A stretch of 64,000 nucleotides of DNA from Clostridium magnum DSM 2767 (GTDB lineage: Bacteria; Bacillota; Clostridia; Clostridiales; Clostridiaceae). Positions 53,351 to 61,741 of this stretch are shown one piece after another. The notes beneath the pieces are model-generated. The model saw nothing but the letters and a program-made list of their open reading frames with translations, did not search any database and had not been told where the DNA came from. The DNA lies in contig NZ_LWAE01000003.1 of assembly GCF_001623875.1 (NCBI RefSeq), positions 434,001 to 498,000 of the forward strand, read 5' to 3'. A program made the translations under genes and the position numbers. Each line of letters starts with the position of its first letter. The first letter of the stretch is position 1.

Positions 53351-54475
53351 ATGAAGAATTCAAAATTAAGCGTCATTCTATCATTTTTTAGTACTGTTAC
53401 AATAATTTTTGCTCTTTCCTTCTTTATTTCACAACGTTTTGGAGGACATATAGAAAAACTGTATGTCCCTAAACAAATTATAGTAAGTGAAGATATGACA
53501 ATAGCCACTATCGCTAGTAAAAACAATCAGCAAGAGGAACTAATTCAAAATGCTTTAAAAATAAAGGACAGCAGTAGTAAAGAAAAAACATTGAGAGAAC
53601 TTGGTATAAGTGAAGAGGATGCAAGTTCAAAGATACAAAAGACTTTAAACTTTAAGGCAGAAGAAGCTTCCAAAAATGTAGTATTAATTGTAGCAAAGTT
53701 TATCCTATGGACAGTATTTATGATCGTTGTTTTTCTTTTATTGAGAAAAAACAAAATGTCACCTGCTTTAAGTAAATACATACTTCTATCTTCTACTCTA
53801 ATTTTTGGAGTAATACTCGGACCTGAGCCAAATTCAATGTCAACAGTTAAAGATATGGTAAGTAATTTTGCAATAAAGGGGATTTTATTTCCGCCTAGAG
53901 TCATTGCTCTTCTAGTTTTTTTAGGAATTGTAGTTGCTGCAAACAAATTTATTTGCGGATGGGCATGCCAGCTTGGTACTCTTCAGGATTTCATTTTTCG
54001 CCTAAATAGAGATTCTAAAGATAGAGAGGGAATTTTTAAACAATATAAAATTCCATTTTATGTTTCTAACACACTACGAATTGTATTTTTCATTCTATTT
54101 ACTTTAATTGCTTTTGTGTGGTTCTTTGATATTATTGAAGCAATCAATCCTTTTACTATATTTAAACCAACAGCTCTAACATCAATAGGTATTGTTTTTA
54201 TATCCCTAATTCTAATAAGCAGCCTTTTTATTTACAGACCTTGGTGTCACCTGTTCTGTCCTTTTGGTCTTTTAGGATGGACTGTTGAAAAATTCAGCAG
54301 GTTTAGAATTAAAGTGAACCCTACCACATGTATAAATTGCAAGGAATGTGCAGCAGCCTGCCCTTCCAATGCTATGAAAAGTATATTAAGTAAAGATAAA
54401 ATTAAACCAGATTGTTTCTCTTGTGGAACCTGCATTAATACCTGTCCTACAAAATCCATTACTTTTAATAAATAA
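53351..54475 (+). CDS. NapH-like 4Fe-4S membrane protein (polyferredoxin 2)
   Basis: 374 residues. A membrane anchor at 7-27, an extracytoplasmic helical domain (28-115; MTIATIASKNNQQEELIQNA, ELGISEEDASSKI), then helices with FICGWACQLGTLQDFIF and WCHLFCPFGLLGW, and C-terminal ferredoxin motifs CINCKECAAACP and CFSCGTCINTCP. In the first motif a Gln replaces the usual Pro after Cys (WACQLG), a small deviation. AAAGGA before the ATG. Same operon as the preceding gene. Confidence 0.88.
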   Translation: MKNSKLSVILSFFSTVTIIFALSFFISQRFGGHIEKLYVPKQIIVSEDMTIATIASKNNQQEELIQNALKIKDSSSKEKTLRELGISEEDASSKIQKTLNFKAEEASKNVVLIVAKFILWTVFMIVVFLLLRKNKMSPALSKYILLSSTLIFGVILGPEPNSMSTVKDMVSNFAIKGILFPPRVIALLVFLGIVVAANKFICGWACQLGTLQDFIFRLNRDSKDREGIFKQYKIPFYVSNTLRIVFFILFTLIAFVWFFDIIEAINPFTIFKPTALTSIGIVFISLILISSLFIYRPWCHLFCPFGLLGWTVEKFSRFRIKVNPTTCINCKECAAACPSNAMKSILSKDKIKPDCFSCGTCINTCPTKSITFNK

Positions 54476-54618
54476 ATTTCAAACATAGATGAACTTAGGG
54501 AGTACTCACTACTGGAAGTCACTATACATCCTTATATCGCAATATAAAGATATAGGGAGATATCGGAATCTATATTAAGAAAACCCCTTATGAATAACAA
54601 TAAATGAACCCTGACAGA

Positions 54619-54669
54619 TTGACACATAAAAATTCCTATAATATAATACCAATATACCCTATAGGGGTA
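54619..54669 (+). promoter_or_regulatory. Consensus promoter with CsoR-type operator
   Basis: TTGACA (54619-54624), 17 bp, TATAAT (54642-54647), then TACCCTATAGGGGTA (54655-54669) over the transcription start. This is a textbook CsoR/CstR operator placement, and separates 54700 from the preceding operon. Confidence 0.85.
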
Positions 54670-54699
54670 TAACATTATTATATTATGGAGGTTATTTTT

Positions 54700-55347
54700 A
54701 TGAAACCTATTTTAAATTATTGGAAGAAATATTCTTATATACTGTTAATTGCTTTTATAATCATAGGTTTGTTTGATTTTAGAATTGGACTAATTGCAAC
54801 ACTATGTATGTTTGCGCCAATTGTTGTTTCATTCTTTAAGGGAAGATTCTGGTGTGGAAATCTATGTCCACGAGGAAGTTTCTATGATAATGTAGTATCA
54901 AAATTCAGCAATAAGAAAAAAGTACCTAAATTTATTAAATCATCTTTTTTCAGAGCATTTGTTACTATTCTAATGCTTACTATGTTTACAACTGGTATGG
55001 TGAAAAACTGGGGTAACCTTTATGGCATGGGCTTTGTAATCTATAGACTAATAGTTGTCACTACTATAATTGGAATAGTACTATCCTTATTTTACAATGA
55101 AAGAACCTGGTGTAATTTCTGTCCTATGGGAAGTATAGCAGCTTTAGTTTCCCGATTTAACAATAAGAAAAATGGTGCTGCATTATTGAAGGTTAATACA
55201 AGTTGTGTATCCTGTAAACTCTGTGAAAAAAGTTGTCCAATGGGCATTGCTCCTTATGAATACAAAGACGACTCAATAAATCACCACGACTGTATCCAGT
55301 GCAGCAGATGTGTTTATAAATGTCCTAAGAAATCTATTGAATATTAA
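54700..55347 (+). CDS. NapH-like 4Fe-4S membrane protein (polyferredoxin 3)
   Basis: 215 residues, three to four helices. CysP motifs FWCGNLCPRGSFYD and WCNFCPMGSIAAL, then two ferredoxin motifs CVSCKLCEKSCPMG and CIQCSRCVYKCPKKS. Start ATG 54700 with TATGGAGG; the ATG at 54685 overlaps it. It has its own CsoR/CstR-like operator, so unlike its two paralogues it should respond to copper or persulfide. A homologue of short NapH-type proteins often found with copper and sulfur genes. Confidence 0.9.
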   Translation: MKPILNYWKKYSYILLIAFIIIGLFDFRIGLIATLCMFAPIVVSFFKGRFWCGNLCPRGSFYDNVVSKFSNKKKVPKFIKSSFFRAFVTILMLTMFTTGMVKNWGNLYGMGFVIYRLIVVTTIIGIVLSLFYNERTWCNFCPMGSIAALVSRFNNKKNGAALLKVNTSCVSCKLCEKSCPMGIAPYEYKDDSINHHDCIQCSRCVYKCPKKSIEY

Positions 55348-55358
55348 AATACGTAAAT

Positions 55359-55407
55359 AAAGGAGCTGTTCATAGCGATTTTTCAAATCGCTATGAACAG
55401 CTCCTTT
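55359..55407. repeat. 23-bp perfect inverted repeat with 3-nt loop
   Basis: AAAGGAGCTGTTCATAGCGATTT region (55359-55381) is exactly complementary to 55385-55407 with a TTC loop. Flanking T-runs are short on both strands, so it is stronger in stem and weaker in tail than usual terminators here. It lies between the convergent polyferredoxin 3 gene and the lgt fragment. Confidence 0.85.
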
Positions 55408-55439
55408 GAACATTATAATATGTGTTATTAGTTTTAGCC

Positions 55440-55595
55440 TCACTCTAAAACACTATCGGTTTCTCTTCCAAAGCAGCCAATTCTTCCAAAACCTTGAGCA
55501 AGTGCAATTACTGGTACTATTAAATCTAAATATGCTAAAAAATCTAACCCCTTTGTTTTGCAATAACCATAACCAGTTATAACACCTCCAATAAT
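55440..55595 (-). pseudogene. Fragment of a prolipoprotein diacylglyceryl transferase-like (Lgt) gene
   Basis: About 51 open codons read IIGGVITGYGYCKTKGLD, then FLAYLDLIVPVIALAQGFGR, IGCFGRETDSVLE and stop. The block LDLIVPVIALAQGFGRIGCF is the Lgt signature, but the ELYG/CCYG-like residues between GCF and GRE are missing (about five codons), and both N- and C-termini are gone. It directly abuts the end of the TSUP gene. Confidence 0.75.
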
Positions 55596-55597
55596 CT

Positions 55598-55960
55598 TTA
55601 TTTACCAAAAATTAATTTAATAGATATTAACATCGTTAAGATTCCAAATAATTTTCTCATCATATCTACTGGTATAACATGAGACAACTTAGCCCCAAAA
55701 ACTGATCCTATCACTAAAAAAATACATATTAATATTCCTGCTTGAACGTTAACATAACCTTTTTTATAGTAATCTATAAAAGCAAGTATACCTACTGGTG
55801 GTAACAAAATAGCAAGTGATGTACCTTGGGCTTTTAACTGACTAAATCCACATAGATAAATTAGTGCAGGTACTATTATAATTCCGCCACCTATACCAAA
55901 TAATCCACTCAAAATACCTGCGATACAACCTATAACAATAAATAAAATAATACTACTCAT
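55598..55960 (-). CDS. TSUP-family (TauE/SafE) transporter, half-size
   Basis: 120 residues, about four helices, with the TSUP repeat signature GLFGIGGGIIIVPAL and AQGTSLAILLPPVGILAF. Half-size units dimerise to form the usual eight-helix exporter of sulfite or organosulfonates. AGGAGG before the ATG, 14 nt after the ROK gene stop, so they are cotranscribed. Fits the sulfur emphasis of the region. Confidence 0.88.
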   Translation of the reverse strand: MSSIILFIVIGCIAGILSGLFGIGGGIIIVPALIYLCGFSQLKAQGTSLAILLPPVGILAFIDYYKKGYVNVQAGILICIFLVIGSVFGAKLSHVIPVDMMRKLFGILTMLISIKLIFGK

Positions 55961-55974
55961 TGAATTTTACCTCC

Positions 55975-57153
55975 TCATTTTGCTATATAATGCTCTATTA
56001 CCATTGCGGCTGCACCTATTGCAATGGCATCTTCTTTAAACCTCCCACCTTTACTAAATATAACCTCATTATTTAAATAATTAATCTTATGGAATGTATT
56101 AATACACATATCATAGTACAACTTATAATTTTTAATTAATGGTCCGCACAAAATTACTAATTGAGGATTTAATATCCTCACAAGATTAGCAATTCCAATG
56201 CCTAAAATTTCAGCACCCTTATTAATAATTTCTGCAGCAAACTCATTATTTCGAAGTGCTAAATCAAATATTTTCTTATAATCTTCCTCTCTTATTTCTT
56301 CGTCATTATTAGATCCTTTTACTCTTAAATTAAACCTTTTTATCATTGCTTCTATAGATGAATAACTTTCTATGCATCCTTTGTTGCCACAAATACACCT
56401 TTCGCCATTTGACTCTACAATCATATGGGCAAAGGCATCTTCAGAATCATTCATTGTTCTAATAATAATTCTGTCGGTTATAACTGCTGATCTTATTCCA
56501 ATTCCGCAATGTATATATACAATACTCTTCAAATCTTTACCATTACCAAATAGGTATTCAGCTAAAATAGCAGCATTAGCTCCATTATCTATAAAACATG
56601 GAATCGAAGTTTTTTGCTCAATCATCTCCTTTAAGGAAACGTTGCTCCAGTTCTCATTAAAGAAATTTTTAGGGTTTATCATAATACCTTTTTCTCTATC
56701 CAATGGTCCTACAGTACCTACCCCTATGCCTAACACTTCACTTTTATCTATTGATAACTCTAATAGTTTCTGATCTATTAAACCTATAATTTTTTCAACG
56801 GTTATTTCTGGTGAAAAGCTATCATTCATAGAAAACTCTTCTCTTTTTATTATAGTCATTTTCAGATTTGATATAATCAGCTTTACGTATGTTCTTGATA
56901 TATCAATTCCTATAACATATACTCCTGTTTTTGCCACACCGTATTCTACCGCTTTTCTACCCCCAGTTGATTCCGATGTACCCACTTCTATTATTAATTT
57001 CTTATCTTCAAGACTTTTCATTACCCTATTTAAAGTAGTTAATGTCATACCCGTTATTGCTTGCAAATTTTTCTTTGTAATTAGCCCTTTCTTATGAATT
57101 ACATTTAATGTTTCTAACTGTCTATTGGATAATTGTCTTAAGGTTTCTCTCAT
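55975..57153 (-). CDS. ROK-family transcriptional regulator (NagC/XylR type)
   Basis: 392 residues: N-terminal winged HTH (RQLSNRQLETLNVIHKKG, MTLTTLNRVMKSLEDKKL), then a ROK sugar-kinase-like domain (GIDISRTYVKL, GVGTVGPLD, IPCFIDNGANAAILAEYLFG) with the zinc motif ERCICGNKGCIESYSS. A sugar or sugar phosphate is the usual effector; the linked TSUP gene suggests control of sulfonate or sulfosugar-derived sulfite export, an inference only. Ribosome-binding site AAAGGAG. Confidence 0.9.
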   Translation of the reverse strand: MRETLRQLSNRQLETLNVIHKKGLITKKNLQAITGMTLTTLNRVMKSLEDKKLIIEVGTSESTGGRKAVEYGVAKTGVYVIGIDISRTYVKLIISNLKMTIIKREEFSMNDSFSPEITVEKIIGLIDQKLLELSIDKSEVLGIGVGTVGPLDREKGIMINPKNFFNENWSNVSLKEMIEQKTSIPCFIDNGANAAILAEYLFGNGKDLKSIVYIHCGIGIRSAVITDRIIIRTMNDSEDAFAHMIVESNGERCICGNKGCIESYSSIEAMIKRFNLRVKGSNNDEEIREEDYKKIFDLALRNNEFAAEIINKGAEILGIGIANLVRILNPQLVILCGPLIKNYKLYYDMCINTFHKINYLNNEVIFSKGGRFKEDAIAIGAAAMVIEHYIAK

Positions 57154-57334
57154 GCAAAACTCCTTTCTAAATATTTTAATTTATAATATCATTATATACC
57201 TTTTAACCATTTTGGCAATAAGTTATTCATTAAATAGCATCACTTAAAATTTAATGCTATGCGATTTTGTTTTAACAAAAAATAATTTTTAAGAATTAAC
57301 TAATAATAGAATTAAAAATAGTAACTTATAAAAT

Positions 57335-57366
57335 AAAAAAACCCCTTTAATTAAGGGGTTTTTTTA
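57335..57366. terminator. Terminator of the thi operon
   Basis: AAAAACCCCTT pairs with AAGGGGTTTTT around a short AT loop; ends thiH on the minus strand. Confidence 0.93.
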
Positions 57367-57372
57367 GATGAT

Positions 57373-58533
57373 TTATACATAAACATAATCATTCATTACT
57401 GGCTGCAAGCCACGGTCTTTAATCGCCTGATATACTTCCTCTACAGATCGGCTATCTGCAATTTCAAATTGGTCATCGCCCTTATCATTAACCTCTTCAA
57501 CATGACTTCCAATTCCAGTGCTGACACCTGCTGAAATCTTAGTGGCTGCTAACCCAATTACATTATCACGGAATCTCTGGCACTCTCTAGTTGAAATAGT
57601 AATATTGGCAAAAGGCATAAATAGGCGGTATGCTGTAATCACCTGCAAAAGTTGAGGTTCATGAACATCCTTAGGGTTAATTTTATCGTTATTAATAATC
57701 GGTCTAAGTCTTGGACAGGAAAATGCTATTTCTGCATGTGGATATTTTCTTTGAAGAAGATAAGCATGTAATCCTGTAGCAAAGGCATCTTTACGGAAAT
57801 CATCCAGTCCAAGTAACGCTGCAAAGCCAACTCCCCTCATTCCACCTTTTAATGCCCTCTCTTGAGCATTAACTCTATATGGAAATATACGCTTATTTCC
57901 AGCTAAATGAAGAGTCTCATATTTATCTGAATTATATGTTTCCTGGAATACAGTGACGAAATCTGCACCACACTGATGAAGATATTCATATTCGTCAGAA
58001 TTCATCGGATATACTTCTAAACCTACCAACTTAAAGTATTTTCTCGCTATTTTACATGCCTCTCCAATATATTTTACATCGGACATTTTGGGGCTTTCAC
58101 CAGTAAGAATCAATACTTCTTCCAAACCAGTTTTAGCTATTGCTTGCAATTCTTTCTCAATTTCCTCTGCATTTAATCTTGCACGACGTATTTTATTGTG
58201 ACAGTTAAAACCACAGTAGATACAGTAATTTTCGCAGTAGTTAGCAATATATAAAGGTGTAAAAATGTAAATAGAATTACCAAAATGCTTTCTTGTCTCT
58301 TCCTGTGCATGCTGAGCCATTTGCTCTAAAAACGGACCAGCTGCAGGGGATAGTAAAGCTGCAAAATCTTCTACTGTACGAGAATGATTATTCAAAGCTC
58401 TTTGTACATCTGCTGCTGTATATTGGTTATAATCATAGGCCTCCATACGACTAATAACCTGATCCATTACATCTGATTGGAGCACTTCCATTCCTGGCAT
58501 ATACTCCATATGATTTATACGTTCCTCGCTCAT
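57373..58533 (-). CDS. thiH: 2-iminoacetate synthase ThiH
   Basis: 386 residues, radical-SAM enzyme that splits tyrosine to dehydroglycine for the thiazole of thiamine in anaerobes. The cluster motif is YCENYCIYCGF (Cys-x3-Cys-x2-Cys), followed by EEVLILTGESP, FVTVFQETYN and the C-terminal BATS domain. AGGAGG before the ATG. Last gene of thiSFGH. Confidence 0.96.
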   Translation of the reverse strand: MSEERINHMEYMPGMEVLQSDVMDQVISRMEAYDYNQYTAADVQRALNNHSRTVEDFAALLSPAAGPFLEQMAQHAQEETRKHFGNSIYIFTPLYIANYCENYCIYCGFNCHNKIRRARLNAEEIEKELQAIAKTGLEEVLILTGESPKMSDVKYIGEACKIARKYFKLVGLEVYPMNSDEYEYLHQCGADFVTVFQETYNSDKYETLHLAGNKRIFPYRVNAQERALKGGMRGVGFAALLGLDDFRKDAFATGLHAYLLQRKYPHAEIAFSCPRLRPIINNDKINPKDVHEPQLLQVITAYRLFMPFANITISTRECQRFRDNVIGLAATKISAGVSTGIGSHVEEVNDKGDDQFEIADSRSVEEVYQAIKDRGLQPVMNDYVYV

Positions 58534-58544
58534 AATTGCACCTC

Positions 58545-59315
58545 CTATTCTTCCAAAAATCCAGTCAATGGTGAAGATGCAGCCGCACCTCTATCTAGTA
58601 CTCGACCTAATCCAGAAAGATATGCAGCTCGTCCTGCTTCAATAGCTTGTCTAAAAGCACCTGCCATAATTGGAATGTCACCAGCAGTTGCAATTGCAGT
58701 ATTAGCCATAACTGCAGCAACACCCATTTCCATAGCTTCACATGCTTGAGATGGACGCCCGATTCCTGCATCCACAATAATAGGAAGATCAATTTCATCT
58801 ACCAATATTTTTATAAAATCTTTTGAAGATAGTCCTCTGTTTGAACCAATTGGTGATGCAAGGGGCATGATACAAGCTGCTCCTGCGTTAACTAAATCAC
58901 GAGCCACATTTAAATCTGCGTGCATATATGGCATTACTATAAATCCTTCCTTTGCAAGAATTTCTGTAGCTTTAATAGTCTCATAGTTATCTGGAAGCAG
59001 GTATTTTGAATCACGAATAACTTCAATCTTTACAAAGTTTCCGCAGCCAACTTCTCTTGCTAGTCTTGCAATTCGTACCGCTTCTTCTGCATTTCTCGCC
59101 CCAGATGTATTTGGAAGTAAAGTCACACCCTCTGGAATATAGTCTAAAATATTTTCAGTTCCATTGGTATTTGCACGTCTTACTGCCAAAGTAATCATTT
59201 GTGCACCGGCATATTCTACTGCAGCCTTAATTAAATCTAAATTGTACTTTCCTGAACCTAGTATAAATCTTGATGAGAACTCATGTCCTCCAATTATTAA
59301 TGTATCTTTTTTCAT
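58545..59315 (-). CDS. thiG: Thiazole synthase ThiG
   Basis: 256 residues, TIM-barrel. It condenses dehydroglycine, deoxyxylulose phosphate and sulfur from ThiS thiocarboxylate. Visible: [14 protein letters not shown], the imine-forming Lys in [16 protein letters not shown], and [18 protein letters not shown]. Ribosome-binding site AAAGGAG, 11 nt before thiH. Confidence 0.96.
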   Translation of the reverse strand: MKKDTLIIGGHEFSSRFILGSGKYNLDLIKAAVEYAGAQMITLAVRRANTNGTENILDYIPEGVTLLPNTSGARNAEEAVRIARLAREVGCGNFVKIEVIRDSKYLLPDNYETIKATEILAKEGFIVMPYMHADLNVARDLVNAGAACIMPLASPIGSNRGLSSKDFIKILVDEIDLPIIVDAGIGRPSQACEAMEMGVAAVMANTAIATAGDIPIMAGAFRQAIEAGRAAYLSGLGRVLDRGAAASSPLTGFLEE

Positions 59316-59330
59316 TTTTCATCTTCTCCT

Positions 59331-60140
59331 TTAAACGTCTTCTATACCTAAAATTAATCTTAAAATCATATTTGCCTGATGACCAGCACAGATGCTGACT
59401 CTAGGTGCCATCAGCCCTCTTCCTGGCTCAGCACCTGTTTCTCTATCTCCACATAAATAAAAATTCTTAAAGACTTTTCTGGTTGTAATAATATTGCTGC
59501 TTTCATAGCCTGCCAATCCAGAAGCTGCTACTAATTTGATCTCTGGTTTCTGCTCTAGTAAGGTATTTACCAGTATTGCTTTGTATTCAGGTCTATCAAA
59601 GGCCTCACAAACAATTGGATAATTTCCAAACAAAGAAACAGCATTTTCTTCTGTCACTTTGATATCATCAGTAGTAATTTTAATATAAGGATTGATATCT
59701 TTAAGCTCCAATTTTAACGCCTCTGTTTTTTTCATCCCAAGATGACTTATTTTATATGCTTGTCTATTCAAATTACTTGGCTCCACTATATCAAAATCTA
59801 CCAGGTGAAGATGTCCTACACCGGTTCTTGCCAAAGCCACTGCTATGTTAGAACCCAGACCACCAAGACCTGCAATTGCAACCCTTGCTTTCTTTACTTT
59901 TTCGTGAACATAGGGTGTATGTCTTGACACCATTAATGCTTCCAATTCATCCTCTGAAGGCATTACCCCCTTTTCTATAAAAGATATGTTATCATCCTCA
60001 CATAATTGAACATCATTTTCTGTTTGAAATCCGTTATAAATCATAACGATTGAGGAATCTTCTGAACATATCTCTTTCCTTAACGAATGCAGAGTACAGC
60101 AATCCGTTGCCCTTCCTTTCCCGTTTATATATAAGTTCAT
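59331..60140 (-). CDS. thiF: ThiS adenylyltransferase ThiF
   Basis: 269 residues, E1-like. Adenylates the ThiS C-terminus. Nucleotide motif VAIAGLGGLGSNIAVALARTG, acidic FDIVEPSNLNRQ, and GHQANMILRLIL near the end. The first 60 residues form an extra ThiS-like beta-grasp domain (MNLYINGKGRATDCCTLHSL), an N-terminal extension seen in clostridial ThiF. Only two bases separate its ATG from the thiS stop. Confidence 0.94.
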   Translation of the reverse strand: MNLYINGKGRATDCCTLHSLRKEICSEDSSIVMIYNGFQTENDVQLCEDDNISFIEKGVMPSEDELEALMVSRHTPYVHEKVKKARVAIAGLGGLGSNIAVALARTGVGHLHLVDFDIVEPSNLNRQAYKISHLGMKKTEALKLELKDINPYIKITTDDIKVTEENAVSLFGNYPIVCEAFDRPEYKAILVNTLLEQKPEIKLVAASGLAGYESSNIITTRKVFKNFYLCGDRETGAEPGRGLMAPRVSICAGHQANMILRLILGIEDV

Positions 60141-60141
60141 A

Positions 60142-60339
60142 TTAGCCGCCTCCTACAAAACTAATTACCTCCAGAGAATCACCATCTTTAATATTTGTCT
60201 GACCGTATTGAGCCTTTGGTATTATCTCACCATTTAATTCTACGGCAATTCTCTGAAGGGAATATCCTTCATCAATAAGAAGCTTATCTAAAGCAATTCC
60301 ACTTGCATTATTTACTTCTTTTCCATTTACTTTTATCAT
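60142..60339 (-). CDS. thiS: Sulfur-carrier protein ThiS
   Basis: 65 residues, ubiquitin-like. Ends in FVGGG, the Gly-Gly tail that becomes the thiocarboxylate. MIKVNGKEVNNASG at the start, preceded by AGAGGTGAG; a longer frame to 60375 is not used. First gene after a leader with terminator-like structure. Confidence 0.95.
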   Translation of the reverse strand: MIKVNGKEVNNASGIALDKLLIDEGYSLQRIAVELNGEIIPKAQYGQTNIKDGDSLEVISFVGGG

Positions 60340-60363
60340 TTTCTCACCTCTTTCCGTATATGC

Positions 60364-60463
60364 AAAAAAGGCCACACGAAAAACTACACCCGTGGTGGTG
60401 TACCCCTTCGTGTGACCTTCACACTCTGTTTAACATTATACCATTATAGTAAATTAGTGTCAA
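60364..60463 (-). promoter_or_regulatory. thiS promoter and attenuator-like leader
   Basis: On the minus strand TTGACA (60458-60463), 17 bp, TATAAT (60435-60440). In the leader GUGUGA (60424-60419) can pair with UCACAC (60415-60410) across AGG; the same UCACAC-containing arm, GGUCACACGAA, can instead pair with UUCGUGUGGCC (60380-60370), a stem followed by a U-run (60369-60364), which is an intrinsic terminator. The two foldings exclude each other. It is not a TPP riboswitch (no CUGAGA core). I recall a published 'thiS' RNA motif; whether this is it needs a covariance search. Confidence 0.75.
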
Positions 60464-60514
60464 ATTAATTTTCCCTACTTCTTCTTTAGTTGGAAATATT
60501 GATTCTTAACTATA

Positions 60515-61672
60515 TTATCTAGTATTAAATTCCTCTTTTATATTTATTAAAAGCTCGCTATCCTTAATTACCTCGTATCCTGTAAGTGCAAGGGCTGAAG
60601 CTCCTTGAACAAGTGCCTCATGTGCAGCATCAGTTACAGTGGCCTCCGCAAATCCTTTAGTATGTGCTGCAGTATTAAAACAACCTATTCCTATATAAGG
60701 ATGTATTGCCGGTACTACATTGCTAACATTCCCCATATCAACAGATCCATAACTTTCCTTAGCAGGAAGTATGTCTTTTACTCCTACATATTTTAAGTTA
60801 TTGTTAAATACCTTAGATAAGGTTATATTGGTTTTCATATTATCATAAGAAATTTCATAATTACTAATTTCAAGTTCTGCTCCTGTCATCAGTGAAGCTC
60901 CCTTAGCTATATTTTTCACCTTTTCAACTACTTTGTTTAAAGCTTCTCTTGTACTCGCTCTAACATAAAATTGTGCTATAGATTTATCTGGAACAATATT
61001 TGCTGCTACTCCCCCTTCTTTTATAATGCCGTGAATCCTTGTATCTGAAGGAATATGCTGTCTTAAAGCATTAATTCCATTAAAGGTGAGAATTATAGCA
61101 TCAAGAGCATTGATTGCAGCCTCTGGTTCAGCAGCAGCGTGACTGGCCTTTCCTTTAAAATAAAATTGAATAGCATCCATAGCTAGAGATTTGCCACTTT
61201 CATAAGTAACATCAGAAGGGTGTAAAATCATAGCCACATCTACATCGTCAAATACTCCCTTTTCAGTCATTTCAACCTTTGCCCCATCACATTCTTCTGC
61301 AGGTGTACCTAGAACTGTAATTTGCCCACCTATTGAATCCAATACCTTACTTAACGCAACTGCAGCGCCTACACCCATGGTACCTATCATATTATGTCCA
61401 CAGCCATGACCAATCTCAGGAAGAGCATCATATTCACACAAATAAGCTATATTAGGACCCTTTCTATCACTCTTATATGTTGCCTTAAAGGATGTAGGTT
61501 TATCTAAAATTCCCAACTCTACTACAAAGTTGTTTTCTCTTAGAAAATCAGCTAACTCCTTTACCGCCTTAAATTCCTCATTCCCTATCTCAGGATTGTT
61601 ATAGATATAATCGTTTATCTCCCAAAGTTTATATTTTATCTTTTCTACTTCTTTTAATATCAAACCCTTCAT
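60515..61672 (-). CDS. M20-family amidohydrolase (AbgB-like)
   Basis: 385 residues, zinc peptidase fold with a lid domain. Metal-site blocks: CEYDALPEIGHGCGHNMIGTM, PAEECDGAK and HASHAAAEPE, with KESYGSVDMGNVS near the end. Such enzymes cut N-acyl amino acids or aminobenzoyl-glutamate. ATG 61670-61672 with TGGAGG upstream; the TTG four codons up is within that site. It follows the amino-acid ABC operon after a terminator, and probably processes an imported amide. Confidence 0.9.
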   Translation of the reverse strand: MKGLILKEVEKIKYKLWEINDYIYNNPEIGNEEFKAVKELADFLRENNFVVELGILDKPTSFKATYKSDRKGPNIAYLCEYDALPEIGHGCGHNMIGTMGVGAAVALSKVLDSIGGQITVLGTPAEECDGAKVEMTEKGVFDDVDVAMILHPSDVTYESGKSLAMDAIQFYFKGKASHAAAEPEAAINALDAIILTFNGINALRQHIPSDTRIHGIIKEGGVAANIVPDKSIAQFYVRASTREALNKVVEKVKNIAKGASLMTGAELEISNYEISYDNMKTNITLSKVFNNNLKYVGVKDILPAKESYGSVDMGNVSNVVPAIHPYIGIGCFNTAAHTKGFAEATVTDAAHEALVQGASALALTGYEVIKDSELLINIKEEFNTR

Positions 61673-61705
61673 AATTTCCTCCAAATAAAGTATTTACCTA
61701 TAACG

Positions 61706-61737
61706 CAAAGCACAGCCCTATTTGAAGCTGTGCTTTG
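61706..61737 (-). terminator. Terminator after the ABC operon ATPase gene
   Basis: CAAAGCACAGC pairs perfectly with GCTGTGCTTTG. It lies directly between the ATPase stop (61742) and the M20 gene start on the minus strand; no strong T-run, so read-through into the M20 gene is plausible. Confidence 0.8.
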
Positions 61738-61741
61738 ATTA

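Noticed and set aside
60364..60463. TPP riboswitch upstream of thiS
   Set aside because: The conserved CUGAGA and ACCUGAUCUGGAUAAUGC-like core is absent.
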